From contig JAOAFH010000078.1 in the NCBI GenBank assembly GCA_026416355.1, positions 1 through 18,848 on the forward strand: DNA of 18,848 nucleotides, in the 5' to 3' direction. The position numbers and the translations under genes are program-made. This DNA comes from Clostridiales bacterium (lineage in GTDB: Bacteria; Bacillota; Clostridia; Clostridiales; Caloramatoraceae). Shown piece after piece: positions 14,170 through 18,848 of the stretch. A model generated the notes under the pieces. That model was not told where the DNA came from and searched no databases. It was given only the letters and a program-made list of their open reading frames with translations. The stretch's first letter is position 1, and each line of letters starts with the position of its first letter.

Positions 14170-15345
14170 ATGGTTAAAAATGTACACAAAAATATAATTT
14201 TATACTTGTTTATAGAATTATTTATTGGTACATTTGTTGGTTTTTACCTCTTCTTCTTAGGCCCCTATGTTTTAAGTAGGGGCTTTAATGAAAGCTTTTT
14301 AGGTATTACAACAGTTGTACAAACAGCAAGTTTTGCAATATTTGCATATATTATAGGTATTTTGTCTAAGCATATTAAAGACAAATATATATTCTCAATA
14401 GCAGGTATGCTTTGTTTTTTATCTAGTTTAGTATTTTTATTTTTTAGTAGCAAAACATTTATACTTGTTGCAGCCTGCCTTTATGCTATGGGCATATCTG
14501 CAATATGTGTTATTAAACCTCCATTTATAATTAAAAACAGAAATGGTTTTGACTCAGTTAAACTGTTTAGTTTTATATTTACCTATGCTATATTTATGAA
14601 TTTATTGGGTAACTTTCTATCAGGTAAAACTATAAAGCTATATGGTTTTGATAAAACTTTAATTATAATGGCAGTTTTAAGCTTTATAGGTTCTATACCT
14701 CCTTTATTTATGACATCTACTAATAATATAGATGATAATAAAAAACATTCATCTAAACTTGTAATTACAAGAAAGATGAAACTTATATTCCTATACACAT
14801 TTTGTGGAGCATTTGCAGTTGGAATGATAGCACCTTTCTATACAACCTATTTAATAAATAAAATGAAGTATTCAACCGATACTGCAGCCTTTATTAATAA
14901 TTTCAACATGATTGGAAATCTTTTAGCAATGATTATTTCCCCCATAATAGCTAAAAGAATAGGACAATTTAAAACAATAACCTTTGCCAAACTACTATCA
15001 TTCCCTGCAGTTTTTTTATTTGCTATATTAAGCTCTAAACTAAACTTTATAATAGTTTTACTATGCGTTTTCTTCCTAATTAGGTCTGTATTAATAAATA
15101 TAACCGTACCACTTGAAAACACAATTTTTATGAATTCAGTTAGCGAAGAACATCAAGCAAAGTTTAATAGCTTAGTCATATTAATTGGTAATATTACCGT
15201 TTCAATATCATCCTATTTAGCAGGAAATATAATATCCTACACTAAACTTGGATATTCACTAACATTTATGATTTCAGCAACAATATTTGTTCTTCAAGCA
15301 TTGGTATTTATAAAATTTAATAACACAAAAATAAGTAAACGATAG
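14170..15345 (+). CDS. Major facilitator superfamily transporter
   Basis: A 391-residue protein of about 12 membrane helices, the normal size for a 12-TM MFS carrier. After TM2 the segment GILSKHIKDKYIF is a loose version of MFS motif A. A charged central loop near residues 180-205 (STNNIDDNKKHSSKLVITRK) separates two six-helix halves. I recognise no substrate-specific motif; drug, sugar and peptide-fragment efflux are all possible. I prefer the ATG at 14170, with AAAGGA nine bases upstream, over the TTG at 14152. It lies 97 bases after the AraC regulator, which may control it. It ends in a long inverted repeat shared with copZ. The sequence is very AT-rich but continuous, with no frameshift. 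Confidence 0.88.
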   Translation: MVKNVHKNIILYLFIELFIGTFVGFYLFFLGPYVLSRGFNESFLGITTVVQTASFAIFAYIIGILSKHIKDKYIFSIAGMLCFLSSLVFLFFSSKTFILVAACLYAMGISAICVIKPPFIIKNRNGFDSVKLFSFIFTYAIFMNLLGNFLSGKTIKLYGFDKTLIIMAVLSFIGSIPPLFMTSTNNIDDNKKHSSKLVITRKMKLIFLYTFCGAFAVGMIAPFYTTYLINKMKYSTDTAAFINNFNMIGNLLAMIISPIIAKRIGQFKTITFAKLLSFPAVFLFAILSSKLNFIIVLLCVFFLIRSVLINITVPLENTIFMNSVSEEHQAKFNSLVILIGNITVSISSYLAGNIISYTKLGYSLTFMISATIFVLQALVFIKFNNTKISKR

Positions 15346-15373
15346 GTAATATTCACCTATCGTTTACTTATTT
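15329..15373. terminator. Bidirectional terminator between MFS gene and copper operon
   Basis: A 19-bp perfect stem (15329-15347 and 15355-15373) with a 7-base loop; the arms begin with AAA and end with TTT. It contains the MFS gene's TAG stop (15343-15345) and reaches into the copZ stop (15372-15374). Confidence 0.8.
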
Positions 15374-15584
15374 AAATATTCTCTATTGAAACCACATCAT
15401 ATCCGTATTCGTCTATCTTCTCTATAATCTCCTTTTCATCCACATTATCCACATCGCAAACTGCATATTTACCTTGTAGATTTACTTCAATGTTTGATAT
15501 ACCTTTTATTTCTGATAGAGCCTCCTCAACATGTCTAACACAGTGCATACAACTCATACCTTCAATATTAATCTTCTTTTTCAT
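15372..15584 (-). CDS. copZ: Copper chaperone CopZ-like HMA protein
   Basis: A 70-residue single heavy-metal-associated domain. GMSCMHC (residues 9-15) is the metal-binding loop, with Cys12 and Cys15 binding Cu(I). Such chaperones carry copper to the pump CopA and to CsoR. It is the third gene of the copper operon, 15 bases after copA; its ribosome binding site (AAAGGAGG) overlaps the copA stop codon, suggesting translational coupling. The length is normal for CopZ (about 68-70). Confidence 0.92.
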   Translation of the reverse strand: MKKKINIEGMSCMHCVRHVEEALSEIKGISNIEVNLQGKYAVCDVDNVDEKEIIEKIDEYGYDVVSIENI

Positions 15585-15599
15585 ATTTTATTTCCTCCT

Positions 15600-18035
15600 T
15601 TATATTTTGGGTTTAAACCCTTTTAATCTAAGTGCATTTAAAACTACTGAAACAGAACTAAAACTCATTGCAAGAGCTGCAATCATTGGATTTAACCTTG
15701 GTCCTCCAAATAAAACTAATACTCCTGCTGCAACTGGTATTCCAATTACATTATAGAAAAATGCCCAAAACAGGTTTTCCTTTATATTCTTTATGGTCTT
15801 TCTACTTAACTCTATTGCATATGCAGCATCTAAAAGTTCATTTTTCATTAATACTACATCTGCAGATTCTATTGCAATATCTGTTCCTGAACCTATTGCC
15901 ATTCCCACATCTGCCTGAGCCAGTGCTGGTGCATCGTTTATTCCATCACCAACCATCAAAACACTTTTGCCTTGTCCTTGATACTTCTTTACAACATTTG
16001 CTTTGTCCTGCGGAAGAACCTCTGCAATAAACTCATCCACCAAAACTTCATCAGCAATTGCCTTTGCAGTAATATGGTTATCCCCTGTTAGCATTACTAC
16101 CTCCTTTTTCATTCTTTTCATTAATTCAATTGCCTTTTTGCTATTATCCTTAACCTTGTCAGCAATTCCAATTACACCTTTGATTTCTCCATCTATTGAA
16201 ACTAAAATAGCTGTTCTTCCAAGCTTTGAAATACTGCTTATATATTCTTCAGCAACAGCAATATCTATATTGTACTCCTTCATTAGTTTTTTGTTACCAA
16301 CCACAACTTCACTATCTTGAATCTTTCCATATACTCCGTGACCTGTTATACTTTTAAAATCAACAACATCAAAAATATCTATTGCCTTATCCTTTGCATA
16401 TTCATATACTGCTTCTCCTAGTGGATGCTCAGATAATTTTTCTAAAGAAGCTGCATAGGATATTAATTTTTTCTCATCGATATCAAATGTCTTGATATCT
16501 GTAACAGTTGGCTTACCCTCTGTTATGGTTCCTGTTTTATCTAAAACTACAACATCAACTTTATGAAGCATTTCAAGAGCTTCTCCTGATTTTATTAAAA
16601 CTCCAAGCTCTGCACCCTTCCCTGAACCAACCATTATGGCTGTTGGTGTTGCAAGCCCAAGTGCACAAGGACAAGCAATTACTAGAACTGATATAAATAT
16701 TGTTAAAGCAAATACTGTATCTTTAGTTGCTACATACCATGCAACCGATGAAACAACTGCAATCAATATAACAACAGGAACAAAATATCCTGAAACAACA
16801 TCCGCAAGCCTTGCAATAGGTGCTTTTTTAGAATGTGCTTCTTCAACTAATTTTATTATCTGACTTAAAACCGTATCTTCCTTTGCCTTGGTTACTTTAA
16901 ATTTGATTGAACCATTTTTATTTATACTTCCTGCAAATACATTAGAACCATTTTCTTTAATTTGAGGAATACTTTCTCCTGTTAGCATAGATTCATCAAC
17001 AGTTGTTTTACCATCAATGACAATTCCATCAACAGGAATTCTCTCTCCTGGGCGAACTAAAACTATATCATCTACCTCTACATCCTCTGTTTCTATTTCA
17101 ATTTCCCTATCATCTTTTATTATTGTTGCTGTTTTTGGAGCTAAATTAATGAGCTTTTCAATTGCCTCAGAAGTCCTATTTTTAGCCCTTGCTTCTAAAT
17201 ATTTTCCTAGAAGTATCAATGTTATTATTGTTGCAGCAGATTCAAAATAAAGTTCCTTTGCATAATCTGTGTTTCCATTTGATATTTGGTATATAGCAAA
17301 TAGACCATATATTATTGCTGCTGATGTTCCTATTGCAATTAAACTATCCATATTTGGAGATAGCTTTATTAAATTTCTAAAGCCTACTTTGTAAAATTTT
17401 CTTCCTGCATATACAACTGGTATTGTTAAAATAATCTGCGCTAAAGCAAAGTTTAAAGGATTTTTGTGATGGTGAATTATTTCAGGCAAAGGGAAATTAA
17501 TCATGTGTCCCATTGCTATATATAAAAGAGGTATTGTAAATATAGCTGCTATTTTCAAGTTTAAAAGTGATTTACTACCCTCATCTTTAATTTTGTTGTC
17601 ATCACTTGTTTTTATATCCTCAACTTCTTCATACCCTGCCTTTTTAACAACATTTTTTATCATAGACAGCCTTATCTTAGATGAATCATATTTAATGTAT
17701 AACTTTTCGATTGCAAAGTTAACTTCTGCACTTATAATACCATCCGCCTTATTCAATACCCTTTCTATTGTTTTTGCACAGGATATACATGTCATACCAC
17801 TTATTTTAAGTGTTACTTCCTTTACATTCTTTAAAGTGGCACCATATCCTGCTTTTTCTATGGCATTAATAATATCTTGTTCATTTATTTTTGTTTCATC
17901 ATACTCTATATAAAGTTCCTCAATGACTAAATTTACTTGAGCCAAATTAGTTCCATCTAGCTTTTTTACAGCTCTTTCAACAGCCCTAGAACATGCAGCA
18001 CAAGTCATACCAGTAATCTTAAACTTATTATTCAT
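15600..18035 (-). CDS. copA: Copper-exporting P1B-type ATPase
   Basis: An ATP-driven Cu(I) exporter of the inner membrane. The 811-residue protein has, in order: two N-terminal HMA domains with GMTCAAC (9-15) and GMTCISC (80-86); TGES in the actuator domain (352-355); the CPC metal motif in the sixth helix (455-457); the phosphorylated Asp499 in DKTGT; SEHPLGEA (535-542) for ATP binding; GDGINDA (696-702); then YN (761-762) and MSFSS (790-794). CPC plus YN and MxxSS is the P1B-1, Cu(I)-specific signature. The start has AAGGTAGGTG before the ATG, only 8 bases after csoR. It lies between the sensor and the chaperone gene in one operon, so expression should rise when copper releases CsoR. Confidence 0.97.
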   Translation of the reverse strand: MNNKFKITGMTCAACSRAVERAVKKLDGTNLAQVNLVIEELYIEYDETKINEQDIINAIEKAGYGATLKNVKEVTLKISGMTCISCAKTIERVLNKADGIISAEVNFAIEKLYIKYDSSKIRLSMIKNVVKKAGYEEVEDIKTSDDNKIKDEGSKSLLNLKIAAIFTIPLLYIAMGHMINFPLPEIIHHHKNPLNFALAQIILTIPVVYAGRKFYKVGFRNLIKLSPNMDSLIAIGTSAAIIYGLFAIYQISNGNTDYAKELYFESAATIITLILLGKYLEARAKNRTSEAIEKLINLAPKTATIIKDDREIEIETEDVEVDDIVLVRPGERIPVDGIVIDGKTTVDESMLTGESIPQIKENGSNVFAGSINKNGSIKFKVTKAKEDTVLSQIIKLVEEAHSKKAPIARLADVVSGYFVPVVILIAVVSSVAWYVATKDTVFALTIFISVLVIACPCALGLATPTAIMVGSGKGAELGVLIKSGEALEMLHKVDVVVLDKTGTITEGKPTVTDIKTFDIDEKKLISYAASLEKLSEHPLGEAVYEYAKDKAIDIFDVVDFKSITGHGVYGKIQDSEVVVGNKKLMKEYNIDIAVAEEYISSISKLGRTAILVSIDGEIKGVIGIADKVKDNSKKAIELMKRMKKEVVMLTGDNHITAKAIADEVLVDEFIAEVLPQDKANVVKKYQGQGKSVLMVGDGINDAPALAQADVGMAIGSGTDIAIESADVVLMKNELLDAAYAIELSRKTIKNIKENLFWAFFYNVIGIPVAAGVLVLFGGPRLNPMIAALAMSFSSVSVVLNALRLKGFKPKI

Positions 18036-18043
18036 ATATTCAC

Positions 18044-18307
18044 CTACCTTGTTAATTTATCAAAAACATCTATTATTTCATCTACCTTTTCTTCTCCACT
18101 ATTGTTTAAAAAAGCATCCTTAACACAACTATTTAAGTGTCCCTTTAAAATAAGCATATTTGCCTTTTTAATCTGCTTTTCTGCTGCAATTATTTGATTT
18201 GAAATATCAATGCAGTATCTTCCCTCATCTATCATTTTTAATATTCCTTCTATCTGCCCTTTAGCAGTTTTTAGATATTTTTTTGCTTCTTCTCTTTCTT
18301 TATTCAT
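18044..18307 (-). CDS. csoR: CsoR-type copper-sensing repressor
   Basis: An 87-residue four-helix-bundle repressor of the CsoR/RcnR family. The Cu(I) ligands expected for CsoR are Cys32 (YCIDI) and the His57/Cys61 pair (KGHLNSC), giving the Cys-His-Cys set of copper sensors, not the RcnR nickel/cobalt set. Cu(I) binding releases it from a GC-rich operator, and such an operator lies just upstream of this gene. It is the first gene of the csoR-copA-copZ operon, so it is autoregulated. The start follows GGGAGGGAGGAT. Confidence 0.93.
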   Translation of the reverse strand: MNKEREEAKKYLKTAKGQIEGILKMIDEGRYCIDISNQIIAAEKQIKKANMLILKGHLNSCVKDAFLNNSGEEKVDEIIDVFDKLTR

Positions 18308-18326
18308 ATTATCCTCCTCCCTCCCT

Positions 18327-18342
18327 CACCCCGTGGGGGTAT
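18327..18342. promoter_or_regulatory. CsoR operator
   Basis: On the minus strand ATACCCCCACGGGGTG, a pseudo-palindrome of the form TACCCC-n-GGGGT known for CsoR sites. It is the only GC-rich patch in an AT-rich intergenic region, and covers the predicted transcription start. Confidence 0.75.
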
Positions 18343-18346
18343 TATT

Positions 18347-18375
18347 ATAATAGCATATATATTTAAATTTTTCAA
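18347..18375 (-). promoter_or_regulatory. Promoter of the copper operon
   Basis: On the minus strand TTGAAA (18370-18375), a 17-base spacer, and TATTAT (18347-18352). The start falls near 18340, inside the CsoR operator. A consensus TATAAT at 18344-18349 is an alternative -10, with a 20-base spacer. Confidence 0.6.
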
Positions 18376-18381
18376 TATATA

Positions 18382-18442
18382 AAAGAGGCTATTATACTAC
18401 TCATTGATAAATCAAACCTTGATTTAGTATAATAACCTCTTT
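18382..18442 (-). terminator. Terminator after the HepT-like gene
   Basis: Paired arms AAAGAGG (18382-18388) and CCTCTTT (18436-18442), then ATTATACTA (18391-18399) and TAGTATAAT (18425-18433), with a small nested stem AAATCAA-ACC-TTGATTT. On the minus strand TTTTATATATTG follows. It lies just upstream of the copper promoter. Confidence 0.75.
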
Positions 18443-18456
18443 AAAATACTTATTTA

Positions 18457-18848
18457 TTAATTATTATTTTTTATATATTCTGCCGTAATTTTTATAAACT
18501 CCTCTATATCTCCTAAATTATTTTTTATTATATTATAAACCATTTCATCATCAAGTTCCCAAGACATATGAACAAGTTTATTTCTAAACTTAGCCATATT
18601 TTTTAAGTTCTTAGCATATTCTTCTTTTACTAATCCAATATTCTTTAATATTTCAAAAACATCTGCATATGTTTCTGGTGCGTTTATGTTTTTTTCAAAT
18701 TGCTCTAAAGATATTATTCTGCTACCTATGTTAATACAGGTTTCAATTGAAAGTTGAAGATACCTTTCTGCTGCTCCCTTTAATATTTCATCATTTAAAT
18801 ATTCGGCTTTACTACATTTGGAAATTTTTTTTAACATATCCATATATT
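18457..18848 (-). CDS. HepT-like DUF86 HEPN-domain protein (5' end probably outside the window)
   Basis: A HEPN-family protein of the HepT/DUF86 group. Counted from the first in-frame ATG (18843), residues 24-45 (AAERYLQLSIETCINIGSRI) and 57-70 (ETYADVFEILKNIG) match the DUF86 helices. RNKLVH (87-92) gives the RNase-associated R-x4-H pair, but the next residues are Met-Ser-Trp, so the Tyr of the usual R-x4-H-x-Y motif is Ser94. HepT is the toxin of the HepT-MntA system, in which the MntA nucleotidyltransferase AMPylates that Tyr. Family members usually have about 15 more N-terminal residues, and the frame stays open to base 18848, so the start is probably beyond the edge. Any MntA partner would also be outside; no nucleotidyltransferase lies inside the window. 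Confidence 0.8.
   Translation of the reverse strand, partial: YMDMLKKISKCSKAEYLNDEILKGAAERYLQLSIETCINIGSRIISLEQFEKNINAPETYADVFEILKNIGLVKEEYAKNLKNMAKFRNKLVHMSWELDDEMVYNIIKNNLGDIEEFIKITAEYIKNNN

Noticed and set aside
15329..15373. Long inverted repeats taken as insertion-sequence ends or attachment sites
   Set aside because: Each has a short loop, differs in sequence from the others, sits exactly at convergent stop codons and has T-tracts, which fits terminators; no transposase is present.
15490..17913. Several plus-strand open frames opposite copA and copZ
   Set aside because: They are antisense shadows of the conserved copper genes: low-complexity Leu/Ser/Ile-rich products without ribosome binding sites or motifs.
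18457..18848. Calling a complete HepT-MntA toxin-antitoxin system
   Set aside because: Only the HEPN part is visible, it lacks the target Tyr, and no nucleotidyltransferase gene lies within the window.

Overview
The window is AT-rich, low-GC Firmicutes DNA. A SpoIID/LytB-type sporulation protein, strong AGGAGG-type ribosome binding sites, short intergenic gaps and clostridial-looking families (phasin-like/AarF pair, LeuT/MhsT-type transporter with a MetS-like subunit, CsoR-CopA-CopZ) point to a spore-forming member of the Clostridia. This is an inference from gene content, and I cannot name the genus. No rRNA, tRNA, CRISPR array, insertion sequence or phage structural gene was seen. No gap longer than 300 bases lacks a gene; the longest is about 190 bases (9988-10181).

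Layout. 1-1158 (+): the C-terminal part of a SpoIID/LytB domain protein, cut by the left edge. 1171-4323 (-): a PAP2-type phosphatase, a membrane-anchored GAF-GGDEF diguanylate cyclase, and an unrecognised four-helix membrane protein. 4494-6183 (-): a sodium symporter of the NSS/SLC6 family followed by a 32-residue MetS-like subunit. 6347-8494 (-): cardiolipin synthase, then an XRE regulator with an S24-like domain that has lost its catalytic lysine. 8635-9558 (+): arginase. 9583-9987 (-): a multi-zinc-ribbon protein. 10182-12136 (+): a phasin-like coiled-coil protein and an AarF/UbiB/ABC1 kinase. 12181-13110 (-): a PfkB-family sugar/nucleoside kinase. 13230-15345 (+): an AraC regulator and an MFS transporter. 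15372-18307 (-): the copper operon csoR-copA-copZ. 18457 to the right edge (-): a HepT/DUF86 HEPN protein, probably cut at its N-terminus.

How the genes work together. The copper operon is a complete sensor, pump and chaperone set, with a CsoR-type operator over its predicted transcription start. The NSS transporter and its small subunit should form one amino-acid uptake system. The phasin-like gene and the ABC1 kinase gene are adjacent, with a 19-bp perfect hairpin between them. The AraC regulator probably controls the MFS exporter next to it. The remaining genes look like a housekeeping mosaic, each with its own promoter.

Architecture. All four convergent gene pairs meet at a near-perfect inverted repeat that includes or abuts both stop codons and probably ends transcription from both sides. 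Three genes (9583-9987, 10538-12136, 14170-15345) are best given later ATG starts than the longest open frame offers, and the AraC gene starts at 13230 rather than in the divergent kinase gene. No clear novel multi-gene system stands out. The most interesting leads are the phasin-like/ABC1 kinase pair, the S24 regulator with Lys replaced by Arg, the HEPN protein lacking the AMPylation-target tyrosine, and the inverted repeat around the MFS gene promoter and ribosome binding site.
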